Assembly: GCF_003255815.1 (NCBI RefSeq)
Contig: NC_037668.1
Location: 67,901,117 to 67,965,116, forward strand
DNA length: 64,000 nt
Reading direction: 5' to 3'
DNA from: Theropithecus gelada
Lineage: Eukaryota; Chordata; Mammalia; Primates; Cercopithecidae
Part shown: piece by piece, positions 1-13,000 of the stretch
How positions within the stretch are numbered: the stretch's first letter is position 1
Layout of the letters: each line of letters opens with the position of its first letter
The notes under the pieces: generated by a model
What the model saw: the letters and a program-made list of their open reading frames with translations, nothing else
Databases searched by the model: none
What the model was told of the DNA's origin: nothing
Translations under genes and position numbers: made by a program

Positions 1-436
1 CGACTTTGCCAGTCTTCCTGTTTCCTCTGCAAGTGACAGAAACCTATAGATAACAGTTACATATATTTATCATTTTATCAGCTGAATTGACAGTAGTATG
101 AGCTCCCATTTTTGTCTACTGGAATTAGAATTGTCCTATACGGGTGCCTCTTCACACCCAAATAAACAAAATAAAACTGCTTGGAATGTGATTTCTAAAG
201 AGCTTATTATATTCTTACCAAATGTACTAAAGCAACAATGTAAATATAAAGCCTTGTGGTCTTTCTTTTTTCCTCCTTTTTAGATTGAACAGTCAGTATA
301 ACAACTCTGAAGAAAATTTTGAAGAGTAAAAACATTTAAAATAGTCTAAACAAATGTAAAATAGATTTTTAGTATTGCTGTCATACTCTAATTATTACTG
401 TAACCACCTTTATATACTTACTCATTTTTATTGTAG

Positions 437-518
437 GAGTTGTTTTGAATTACTGCTTTCAGTATCTGAAAGTGAACTGCCTTGTGAAGTCTGGTTACCA
501 TTCCTTCAGTCTCTGCAG
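437..518 (+). CDS. RLF: RLF coding exon (inferred exon 3)
   Basis: The exon follows the acceptor TTATTGTAG and ends at CAG before GTGAGT. It opens with one base completing a split codon, then reads 27 codons, SCFELLLSVSESELPCEVWL and on to FLQSLQ. It ends in phase 0, matching the next exon. Reading the other two frames meets stops. An alternative AG three bases downstream (439) would drop one codon. Expected near residues 132-158 of the human protein if lengths are conserved. Confidence 0.9.
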
Positions 519-3500
519 GTGAGTTGATTTTAACTCAGAAAAATTTTCTGTATCCAAGACACCTGATTAATTACTCCTAGCAAACTAAAATTAAAACCTT
601 AGAACAAAAACAAAAGTTATTATATATTGGTATTAAGTTCATCAAATGACAAAAAGGCCCGTCACTTGAAGGGGATGTATTAAAAATGGTTTTTTTTCAT
701 TTGGTTTTGTTTGCCTCGACATAGAAATCAACAGAAAAGTTTCATTATTCAAACAAAGTTTACACAGCATAAAGCTATCAAAATCATACACGATTATTAA
801 GGAACAATATTTGGATCCTTCGTAGCATACTTATTGGTAACCTTCAATGTACAAAACACTATTTCATTACATCTAAGGTTCACCTTTTTCTTCCTAACAC
901 CTTAAGAATTGTACCCGGCTGGGTGTGGTGGCTCACGGCTGTAATCCCAACACTTTGTGAGGCCAAGGCAGGCGGATCACTTGAGGTCAGGAGTTTGCAA
1001 CCAGTCTGGCCAACATGCTGAAACCCTGTCTCTACTAGAAAATACAAATATTAGCCAGGCATGGTGATGGGCGCCTGTAATCCCAGCTACTTGGGAGGCT
1101 GAGGCAGGAGAATCACTTGAACCCAGGAGGCAGAGGTTGCAGTGAGCCAAGATCGCGCCGGTGCACTCCAGCCTGAGCAACAAAGTGAGACTCCATCTCA
1201 AAAAAAAAAAAAAAAAAGCATAATAAATAATAGACCGGGCATGGTCTATGGACTGTAGTCCCAGCCACTCAGGAGGCTGAGGCAAGAGAACCTCTTGAGC
1301 CCAGAAGTCGGAGGCTGCAGTGAGATACGATCACATCACTGCACTCCAGCCTGGGTGACAGGGCTCATCTCTAAAATAATAGGACTCATCTCTAAAAATA
1401 AATGCATTCTCTCATTCATTTATTGATCACTAATTATGTACCAATCACTGCTTTATACTACATGTTACTTGTTTTATATCTTCTAATCAAATTACAAACC
1501 TTATAGTGTGAGGATTATTTGAATCTCCATTTACAAATGGGGAGACAGGTGAAGAGAGGTTAATTAGCTTGGCCCAAGTTACACACAGATTTCAAACCCT
1601 GAGCTTACTTTGTTAACCACTTCCTCGAGGACACAGCTTAGACCTGTTGTAGCAGCTTAGACCTGTTTCATGTAGGCACAAATAAAGACATGCATATTAA
1701 CAGACACACTTCATTATCTGAACATTTCTTTCCTCTGGAATGCGTAACCCAAAATGAAATGATATAATGTTCTCTTTAGTGAGAAGAGGATTCTTTGTCA
1801 TGTTCTTGGCCTATTTAAATCCCTGTAATGCAGTCCTAATATCTCACATATCTGTACAGCTGCTAAAATCATCTTTCATGCGTAGCACTTTGATTTTTGT
1901 CACTCTGTGTTCTGAAGCCTGCCAGTTGTTTTGTTCTGGCATATGGCATTCTAGAAGGGCAAATCCTAATTAGGACTATTACTACTATATTAATACTGTT
2001 CCAGTATCCCATATCTCAAATGCTTGGGAGTATTTTGGATTTTGGAATATTTGCATTATACTTAGTAGTTCAGCATCCCTAATCTGAAAATCCAAAATGC
2101 TCCAGTGAGCATTTCTTTTTTTTTTTTTTTTTGAGACGGAGTCTCGCTCTGTCGCCCAGGCTGGAGTGCAGTGGCCGGATCTCAGCTCACTGCAAGCTCC
2201 GCCTCCCGGGTTCACGCCATTCTCCGGCCTCAGCCTCCCGAGTAGCTGGGACTACAGGCGCCCGCCACCTCGCCCGGCTAGTTTTTTGTATTTCTTAGTA
2301 GAGACGGGGTTTCACCGTGTTAGCCAGGATGGTCTCGATCTCCTGACCTCGTGATCCGCCCGTCTCGGCCTCCCAAAGTGCTGGGATTACAGGCTTGAGC
2401 CACTGCGCCCGGCCGAGCATTTCTTTTGAGCATCGTGTTGATGCTTAGAAAGTTTTGGATTTGGGGAACATTTTGGATTTCAGATTTTTGGATTAGGGAT
2501 ACTCATCCTCTATCCTTTTTAGAGAGAAATCTCTCACATTTCTTTATTCTTTTCTTAGATAGCTTGCTTGAATAAAATAGTTGCCTCTTTTTCCACTTTT
2601 CAGCTTAAAAGTGTGTAAGCTTTTTCAGGTTTATCAGATGTGTAGGATATATTTTTTAACATGTGTTCAGTAAATAAATGTAGTAGGAGTACAAATAAAT
2701 GTTAAGACATGATCCCTGTTGAAATCCAAAAGATAAAAAACCCTTAATTTTTCTTATTTTATATTATAAATGGACAAGGCAGCAAATGCAGATGGGGGAG
2801 ACTTTATATCTTGTAGTTTTCACTTGAGTGAATACTAAACTATATTCTTAGGCCTGTGAACATTTTTGGCTTGTAGTTTCCAAAGAAATGTTGACATAAA
2901 TGGAAGCTTACGTTGCTAGAGAATTTCAGCAGTTTAAAATAAGGGAAACAAGAATTTTAGAACATGGGAACAAGCTCATCATAATCAATAATCCTCAGTA
3001 GTAATAGAGGACAGTGAGACATATACGTCATCATTTATACTGAATTAATTTTCTGACTCCTTTTCCCTTACACTTGAACTTTAATGAACAAACTATTGGT
3101 AAATACATTTTGTTTGCTGAGCTAATAACTTAGATTTTAGAGTCACCTATCATTTAAATAGCAAGTTTTTAGACGAATTTAAGCAATTATTTAACAATTT
3201 GTGTCACTAATAGTCCTGTAATACCTGTTAGAGGAATAGGCAGCTTGTGTGAATACTGCAGAATTGTTTAAAAGAAAGCAGCACTGGTGGCTTTAAAATA
3301 ATTAAATCAACGGACACAGTGGCTCATGCCTTTATTCCCAACACTTTGGGAGTCTGAGGCAGGTGGATCACCTGAGGTCAGGAGTTCAAGACCAGCCTAG
3401 GCCAACGTGGCGAAACCTCGTCTCTACTGAAAATACAAAAATTAGCCAGGTGTGGTGGCAGGTTCCTGTAATCTCAGGTACTTGGGAGGTTTAGGTAGGA

Positions 3501-4047
3501 GAATCGCTTAAACCTGGGAGGCAGAGGTTGCAGTGAGCCGAAATCACGCTATTGCACTCCATCTTGGGCAAAAAGAGCGAAATTTATCTCCAAAGGAAGC
3601 AAACAAACAAAAAAACAAAAACTCCAAATATCCAACAGTAATGCAAGGACCTATCTTGAATTGTTGTGATAATTTTACCAGGGAGGAATTCAGGAAAACA
3701 TTTTAAAGGCACTCTTTTACTTAGTGAAAACATCCTAGTTATTTATTTGTTTATTTTTGAGACGGAGTCTTGTTCTGTCACCCAGCCTGGAGTGCAGTGG
3801 CACAATCATGGCTCACTGCAACCTCCGCCTCGCAGGCTCAAGTGATTCTCCTGCCTCAGCCTCCCGAATAGCTGGAACTATAGGCTGGCGCCACCACGCC
3901 TGGCTAATTTTTTGTATTTTTAGTAGAGACAGAGTTTTGTCATGTTGGCCACACTGGTCTTGAACTCCTGACCTCAGGTGATCCACCCACCTCGGCCTCC
4001 CAAAGTGCTAGGATCACAGGCATGAGCCACTGTGCCTGGCCCCATCC

Positions 4048-4080
<33 letters not shown>

Positions 4081-7000
4081 CAGCAACAGAGGCCGGACGC
4101 GGTGGCTCACGCCTGTAATCCCAGCACTTTGGGAGGCCGAGGCGGGTGGATCACGAGGTCAGGAGTTCAAGACCAGCCTGGCCAAGATGGTGAAACCCTG
4201 TCTCTACTAAAAATACAAAAATTAGCTGGGCGTGGTGGCAGACGCCTGTAATTCCAGCTACTCGGGAGGCTGAGGTAGGATAATTACTTGAACCCAGGGG
4301 GTGGAGGTTGCAGTGAGCCAAGATCACACCACTGCACTCCAGCCTGGGTGACAGAGTAAGATTCTGTCTTTAAAAAAAAAAAAAAAAAAAAAACTGCAAC
4401 AGAATTTCACAAGGCTTTAAGGATAGTCTTTTTGTTTTTGGTTACTTATTTTTAGGAAATCCAAAGTATAGATTCTTTCAGTTCCTAGGTGTATCAGATA
4501 TGTTGAAAAGGCAAAACTAATTTTTATATTGTTAACTTATTTTCTGGGTATGCTGTTCTTGTTCTAGGAGTCACATGATGCATTATTGGAATTTGGGAAT
4601 AATAACCTACAAATATTGGTTCATGTTACCAAGGAAGGGGTGTGGAAAAACCCAGTTCTTCTTAAAATTCTGTCTCAACAGCCAGTGGAAACAGAGGAAG
4701 GTAAGTCTTAAGACTATATTGGATAAGGATTTAGTTCTGAGAAAGTTGGAATTGATTATGGGTTAGAATTTTGGGAATTTCACTTGTGTATATATCTAGT
4801 CTTTCTGCTTTGAGCAGTAAAAATTAACCATTAGCATTTAATGTTTTGCTTAAGTAAGGATTCTTGCATTGTTAGATCGTTTTTGCACTCATTTTTAAAT
4901 TTTGCGTTGAGTAACAATGTTCATACAAAGTTCCTGAGATAGAAATGAATAATCTGCTGTAATCTTTGTTGTGTGGTAGAGCTTTGCTTATACTTTTCTT
5001 GTTTTTTTTTTTTTTTTTGAGACAGAGTTTTGCTCTGTCGCCCAGGCTGGAGTGCAGTGGCAGGATTTCGGCTCACTGCAACCTCCACCTCCTGGGTTCA
5101 AGCGATTCTCCTGCCTCAGCCTCCTGAGTAGCTGGGATTATAGGCGCGCGCCACCATGCCTGGCTAAGTTTTGTGTTTTTAGTAGAGATGGGGCTTCACC
5201 ATGTTGGTCAGGTTGGTCTCGAACTCCTGACATTGTGATCCACCTGCCTTGGCCTCCCAAAGTGCTGGGATTATAGGCACAAGCCACCGTGCCCGGCCTG
5301 CTTATGTCTTTTTTATTGGCTGCAACAACCAAGGGCCGTGAAAAAAATTTCTTTTTTCTTCTATATATAGGAAATAATTGGAATTCATTGTTTTAGAGAT
5401 GCAAAGAATGAAGTTTTGTTGTTTTTGTTTTGTTTTAATTTGAGACAAGGTTTCACTCTGCCACCCAGGCTGGAGTGGTACAATTATGGCTCACTGCAGT
5501 CTCTACCTTTCAGGCTCGAGCGATCCTCCTGCCTCTGCCTCACAAGTAACTGGGACTAAGGCATACGCCACTGTGCACAGTTACTTTTTCTATTTTTTGT
5601 GGATATGGGGGTCTTACTATGTTGCCTAGGCTGGTCTTGAACTCCTAAGCTCAAGAGATTCTTCTGCCTTAGCCTCCCAAAGTGCTGGGATTACAGGCAT
5701 GAACCACCATACCCGGCCAGAATGAAATTTTTTATTTGCAAAATTGTCAGTTGAAGACCAGAAAAATTATGGATTTGAATTGATACTTGCATTTTAGGTA
5801 CACAAAATATTTTGTTTGATATAGCCAACAATTGTAACTTCATTTCCGTCAAGTTAGTGGAAAGTTCAAAGGATTACACTCTGTTAAGTACATTTTTTGC
5901 TATAAAAACAGATTTTAGAATAATTATTACACATTTTGAGATATCTTTAGGTCTTAGAAGTAGCCATTTGATTGTTGATCCTTTAAAATATCGCAGTTAG
6001 CTTATCCATTCACCCAGCTTGAGCACCTACCATATACATGGTGTTTGGACCTCTCTGTATAGTGAGAAGATGGGCATAAAGGCACTTAGATTTTTTCTTG
6101 CTCCGTTTCCTCTTATCATTCTAGTGCTTACCAGTTGCACTGACAAGAAAAAAAAAGAATAAGGAAAAGAGTTGTTAAGTAGAAAAAGATTGGTATTTAT
6201 TGTTTTCCGTTGAGGTCCTCAATAAACGGCATCCCTTTATAAATGTAGATAGATGGAGGCTAAAATAACACCTTTGTTATTGACAAAAGCTGTTAGAGCC
6301 AGGTAATTTCAGAAACATCCCAGAATTGGGCAGATTCCTATCCAGATAAGTCTTTGACTGGGGCGGAGGAGATTGCATGTTTTGTGCAGGCAGGCCCAAG
6401 CCCAAGAGGGAAAAAGGGTGGGGTTGAGTTAAACATCCTTAGTGTATTTTCCCCTGATAATACTAATCAACTATGTCACCCCACCTCTGGAGTTAACAGT
6501 AATTAATCATTTTTAACATAGAAAAAACATCAGTAAATGGGGAGAAGCATTGCTTACCTAACATTCTTGGTATCTTGTCTATTCAGTAAATATTAATTAA
6601 GCACCCACTATCTTTAAGATGCTGAATAGGTACATGATAACCTCCATATCTAAGGAATTATGTTGAGGACCACAGTATAAGTGGGAGGTAACATGTAGCC
6701 TGCCTCCTTTCACAGTTGACCCTTAATCTAATTTTGGGTCAAAAGATTAAAAAGCTTTCTTTATATCTCTGCTGCCCCTGCAGGCCAGATATTTAACATA
6801 TTTGATACCAAAAAGCAGTGATGTTCATATCACTGATTGTCTTCTGTAATAAGTGCCAATTGTTGATACTTTTACCTGACATTCATGTGACATGATTAGT
6901 AAAGACGCCATGGAAAAGAGCTGTTTTTCTTTTTTTTTTTTGAGATGGAGTTTCATTTTTGTTACCTAGGCTGGAGTGCAATGGCGCGATCTCAGCTCAC

Positions 7001-10000
7001 CGCAACCTCCGCCTCGGGGTTTAAGCAATTCTCCTGCCTTAGCCTCCTGAATAGCTGGGATTACAGGCATGTGCCACCATGCCCAGCTAATTTTGTATTT
7101 TTAGTAGAGACGGGGTTTCTCCATGTTGGTCAGGCTGATCTTGAACTCCTGACCTCAGGTGATCTGGCCTCAGCTTCCCAAAGTGCTGGAATTGCAGGCG
7201 TGAGCCACCGCACCCGGCCTCTTTTTTTTTTTTTTTTGAGACGGAGTCTCTCTCTGTCGCCCAAGCTGGACTGCAGTGGCCGGATCTCAGCTCACTGCAA
7301 GCTCCACCTCCCAGGTTTATGCCATTCTCCTGCCTCAGCCTCCCGAGTAGCTGGGACTACAGGCGCCCGCCACCTCGCCCGGCTAGTTTTTTGTATTTTT
7401 TAGTAGAGACGGGGTTTCACCGTGTTAGCCAGGATGGTCTCGATCTCCTGACCTTGTGATCCGCCCGTCTCGGCCTCCCAAAGTGCTGGGATTACAGGCT
7501 TGAGCCACCGTGCCCGGCCTTTTTTTTTTTTCTAAAGACGAGTTTCGCTCTTGTTGCCCAGGCTAGAGTACAATGGCGTGATCCCGGCTCACTGCAACCT
7601 CCACCTCCTGGGTTCAAGTGATTCTCCTGCCTCAGCCTCCCAAGTAGCTGGGATTACAGGCATGTGCCACCACACCCGGCTAATTTTTTGTCTTTAGTAG
7701 AGATGAGTTTTCTTTTTTTTTTTTTTTTGAGACGGAGTCTCGCGCTGTGTCACCCAGGCTGGAGTGCAGTGGCGCGATCTCGGCTCACTGCAAGCTCCGC
7801 CTCCCAGGTTCACGCCATTCTCCTGCCTCAGCCTCCGAGTAGCTGGGACTACAGGCGCCCGCCACCACGCCCGGCTAGTTTTTTGTATTTTTTTTAGTAG
7901 AGACGGGGTTTCACCATGTTAGCCAGGATGGTCTCGATCTCCTGACCTCATGATCCACCCGCCTCGGCCTCCCAAAGTGCTGGGATTACAGGCTTGAGCC
8001 ACCGCGCCCGGCCCAGAGATGAGTTTTCACCATGTTGGTCAGGCTGGTCTCGAACTCCTGACCGCAGATGATCCATCTGCCTCAGCCTCCCAAAGTGCTG
8101 TGATTACAGGTGTGCACCACCGTGCCTGGCAGAACTGTTTTTCAACTGGATCTTAAGTGTTACTCTTTTTACATAATGAAGTATATAGTATAAGATGAAC
8201 TGTCATGATGTCTGCACCTTTCTTTTAAATGGTTCTGAAAAAGAGAAGGCAAAGGAATATGGCAAACCAGTTCAATTGTTAAATTTGGATGGAAGGGAGG
8301 GTATAAAAACTAAAACAAATTTTTTTATAGAAATGTTTGAAGAAATGAGATACAGAAAAGATTATGATTGGGAGACATTGTTTTAAATATTGAAGCATAT
8401 GGTAGATTTCCTTTCAATAAAGAAATTTAAAGATTGATATCTTCAAGTGATTTGTAAAATACAAGATTGAGCTATATGTTAAAATTGATTTAGCAGCAGT
8501 TTAACTATAATTATTGAATAAAATAGCTTACTGCATGGAAAATAATAGCTATAGTTTTCAGAGTGCCTGCTCTGTGTTGGGCACTGTATTTGTGCTTTCA
8601 TATCTCATTTAATCCATGAAACAGGTGAGAGATTACACATACCCAAGACTACGTAGTTAAAATTGTGGAGGCAGAATTTGAGCCCAGATGAGATGACGTT
8701 AAAACATTTTTGATTGGAGAGTGATGACCCTTCGGTTGCTAAGTGCATGGTTTAATTAAACATCTGTAATATACAAGGCCTTGTGCACTAAGCTGTAGGG
8801 AATACAAAGGCTAACGAGACATGATATTTGTTCACAAATTGCTGACAGTGTAATAAAGGAGATATCAGAGACAATAGTAAGTACTATTGAACATTTACTC
8901 TATGTCTGGCCTTGTGGTGAGTCTTATCTGCATCTTTAGTATTTCTTTAATTTGTTCATCCATGTGAGATGGATATAACTAACCTTTTTACAGATGAAGA
9001 AACTTGAGTCTCAGAGAGGTCAGTTAATTTGTCCAAGGGTCTCACAGCTATGTGTCAGAATCAGGTTTCAACCTCAGATCAGTGATTCTAAAGCCTGAAA
9101 TGTTAACCTTTGTACACTATAATCCCTTATCACTGTTCTTAGAGAAAACTAAATGTGGGGAAAGAAGTAAAATGCTGTGGGAATTTGTAAGGTGATAGGT
9201 TGTATAGGTAATACGCCTGTTATCAGGTACATTGCTTCCTGTGGGATTTGCAGAATTGCTTACAACCTCATATGGCAGATAAATAGAGCAGAATCTGATG
9301 TTAGGCAGAATAGGATATAGGGGAGACATGACAGGAAATAATAGGCATGAATTAGATTGGAGTTGATTAGAAAAGAATTGCTAGGACATAATAACTAAGT
9401 TGATTTCCTTGAGGAAAGGAAGTATCAAGGAAGGATAATGCCAAAATTTTATTGTTGTATAATTGAGAGAATATCATTGCTGAAAATAGAAGTAAGGAAT
9501 AAGGAGCTATGTGAGTGAAGGGTATGATTGTGAGTTCATCTTGTGGAATTTAGTAACTGTTGGACGAAAATGGAAAGTCCAAATGATTGTGACCTGTTTT
9601 CCCTCCATGCTTTTTGACCTTGGCTACATATTAGAGTATCTGTGGGATTTAAAACCAAAAAACATACATCCCAAGGTCCAGACTCCACTTGCTAAATCAT
9701 AATCTCCAGAGTTGGAGCTCTGGAATCCAGAACTTTTTGAAGTGCCTTAGGAAATGGGCACTTACATATTGCTGATGGGAATATAAATTGGTTCAATTTT
9801 TGGAGACCAATTTGGCAGTATGAGTCAGTATTACAAGTGAACAGAGCCTTTAGCAATTCCGCATCTAGGAATTTGTTCTGTAGATTTATTCACGTGTTTC
9901 AGATGACCTATATATAGGGTTGTAAGTCGCAGCATTATTGATGATTGACAGAGATTGGAAACAGCCTGCAAGTGTATCAGTAGGGGATTGGTTAAATATA

Positions 10001-13000
10001 GTACATCCATACCACTGAATGCTATTCAGTTGTTAAAAATAACAAGGTAGCTCTAACTGTACAGATGATAGAGTAACCTATATTATATATTAAGTGGCAA
10101 AAGAAAATGTTTTCCATACTCAGAATATTTCTGGAAGGATAAACAAGAAATTGGAAACTTGGTGTTTCTCAGGGTGGGAAACCAGAGCACTGGGGTCAGG
10201 GTAGGAGGGAGAAAAACTTTAACTGTATAGCTTTTTGTGTCCTTTTGAAATCTGTGATTATATCTATATTTTTTTCTTTATTTTTTTTAAAGGATAATTT
10301 TACGATTGATTCTGATATGTAGTTAAAATTGGGCCAGTCATTTATCCTTAGTATAAACCATTGCTACTCTAGACAGACAGACAGACAGACACACACACAC
10401 ACACACACACACACCCCATCTGGGAGCTTGTTAGAAAAGCAAAATTTCAGGTCCCAGACCTAATAAATCAGAATCTGCATTTTAATAAGCTCCCCAGGTG
10501 ACCCAGAAGGCACTTTCAAGTCTGAGAGATACTGTGTTAGATTAACCACCTAAAGCAGTTTGTTTACTCACCACTTGGCTTGACATGCAATATTCTCACC
10601 TCTATTCTTTAAGTAATATTATGTAGTGATGTCACATTCTTGTTGGATATTTACTATTCGAAAATTGACGGCTCATCCAGAGCACTGTTCAGTCAATGCC
10701 AAGTGCCTAATATTCAGTATGGCTCAGAAGTACGGAAGTACAGAAGTACTGAGCTTCAGTACTTCTGAAGCTTTCAGAGTAGCATTTTCCAAAGTGTGTA
10801 CTGAACCAGGAACACATGTTTTACAGGTTACTAATATGTATAAAAGGGTTCTCTGGTCAAATCAGTTTGGGAAACATTGGGTTTTTAAATAAAAGTGAAC
10901 AGTTTTCTTTATTGCAGGACTGTTCAGAGATTTGACCAAGGAATCCTTTTTTTTTCTAGGACTATCTCTCAGGTCTTTTGGTCGGTGGAACACACTTTGA
11001 GAAATGCCTGGTTTAGAGGAAAGAGCACCACTGGCTTTGGAATCCTTGGCAAGTTACCTAACTTCTGTGAATGTTAATTTTCCTAACCTTAGACTGGGGA
11101 TAATAATACTTGCCTTGGTGGTGGTGTGAAGAATAAATGAAAGGTATATAAAAATATGCAGCTTAAAACTTGATGTCTCATAAGCATTCAGTTGATAGTT
11201 GTTAATATTACATAGGTTACTTGCTTCATTTCTTGCATTTATGCTTATAGTTCATTTCACTATTTCTTAATTTTCCTCTCATCTCTGTTAGATGAATATT
11301 GAGACCAGAATAAACTTCCCATTTATATAAACTAAATTTTTATTAACTAAAAATCAAATAAAAAGATCTGAAATGTTCATCTTAACAAATCTGACATGTT
11401 ATGTGGTATGTTGTCAAACTGTTTTATTTTTCATTTTTTCTAGTCAATAAATTGATTGCACAAGAAGGACCTTCCTTTCTGCAAATGCGAATAAAACATT
11501 TGTTGAAATCTAACTGCATCCCCCAGGCTACTGCTTTATCAAAACTATGTGCAGAATCTAAAGAAATTTCAAATGTGTCATCTTTTCAGCAAGCGTATAT
11601 CACATGTTTATGTTCTATGCTGCCTAATGAAGATGCTATTAAGGAGGTGAGTAAATAATTGTCATCATTCAAACTTGGTATTAATTTAATAGATTTATAT
11701 ATATACATATATTGCATAGTTTATTTTTTCCCTTTAGAATGAAAACCAAGATTCGTTTTTTTCAGGCTACCAAAATGTACGATTTTAATCGTATATTTAA
11801 CTGCTCAACAGATAGAATGTAATATTTTAGAGTAGATTTGAAAAGTAGATAAGAATATACAGAGGGATGTTTACTTGTTTGGATGATGATTTGCTGTGAA
11901 ATCTTTAAATGTGAAAGTTGTTTTTTCTTTTTAAAGTAATGATGTCTCCACGTTTGGGGAATGCAGAAGTTGTTTAATTGTGGCATCAAAGTATAAACTA
12001 AAGAAAATGGCACTTAATTTTAGCTTAAGTTGCTTTATACATTTAATTTTGTAAGCAGAAAAGTATAGGACTCTAGAGTCCATGACTACAACCTGGACAA
12101 TTAAGTGGCCAAACTGGATACCATGGAAAATAAGGGTTGAGTCTTTTTTTTTTTTTTTTGAGACAAGGTCTCATTCTATCACCCAGGCAGGAGTGCAGTG
12201 GTGCAATTTCGGCTCACTGCAACCTCTGCCTCCTGGGTTCAAGTGATTCTTGTGCCGCAGCCTCCCAAGTAGCTCATACTACAGGCACGCGCCACCATGC
12301 CTGGCTAATTTTTGTACTTTTTAGTAGAGACAGGGTTTCGCCATGTTGGCCAAGCTGGTCTTGAACTCCTGACTTCAGCTGATCCACCTGCTGCAGCTTG
12401 TACTACTAAAAGTTCAAAAATTAGCCAGGCATGGTGGTGAGCACCTGTAATCCCAGCCACTTGGGAGGCTGAGGCAGGAAAATCGCTTGAACCCAGGAGG
12501 CGGAGGTTGCAGTGCATCGAGATCGTGCCACTGCACTCCAACCTGGGTGACAAGAGCGAGACTCCGTCTCAAAAAAAAAAAAAACCCAAAAAACATAAAA
12601 CAGCTATTTTATCTATCAGATTGCATCCTTTAAAAAAAAAAAAACCTGAATTATTGTTTTTCTTAAATTTGGAGTTATACTTTTCTAATGGTTTTTGACA
12701 TACAGAAAAATAGAGATTTTTAAACTTTATTTCATCATCTACCTTTAATCTTCTTATCTGCCATTCAATTCTGACATGGATTCTTACTCTGAACTGAAAT
12801 TTTTTATTAGATGTAGGAGTCCCAAGGATCTGGTTTTATGCTGTAGTAATTTCTGAAACTTTTTCTTGTGGTATCTTACTCTCCAAATACCATTATCTAT
12901 CTTTCTACCTTACTCCCTTTAATATACAGACTCTACCAGGATCAATCAAGATCTGTTGATCTTGTCCCCTTTTCATTCTCCCTTATCCCCCGATGTATTC

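Larger units (their letters stand above)
519..4567 (+). other. RLF: RLF intron (inferred intron 3)
   Basis: About 4 kb of intron. It holds an Alu at 917, a FLAM monomer at 1233, a MIR near 1415, a palindromic DNA-transposon relic at 2002 split by a young Alu, and Alus at 3311, 3739 and 4091. I recognise nothing in 519-916 or in most of 2505-3310 beyond AT-rich unique sequence. A short direct repeat, CAGCTTAGACCTGTT, occurs twice near 1634-1670. Confidence 0.85.
4701..11443 (+). other. RLF: RLF intron (inferred intron 4)
   Basis: About 6.7 kb. Holds Alus at 5002 and 5413, the Alu cluster at 6928-8130, MIRs at 8560 and 8880, hAT-type relics at 9612, 10418 and 10778, an L1 3' end at 9765, a CA microsatellite at 10371 and a palindrome at 10741. 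I recognise nothing specific in 5719-6927 (apart from an L2-like phrase near 6590) or in 8131-8555. Confidence 0.85.

Noticed and set aside
977..1285. Dozens of 60-120 residue frames of the same style throughout the window
   Set aside because: All carry Alu-derived peptide phrases and sit exactly on Alu copies.
6945..7403. 152-residue open frame
   Set aside because: It is the antisense translation of two abutting Alus (phrases such as SAHCKLHLPG and SPASASRVAGTTG), not a gene.
8195..8386. 63-residue frame, MNCHDVCTFLLNGSEKEKAK
   Set aside because: No domain, no splice context and low-complexity lysine/glutamate content; a chance frame.
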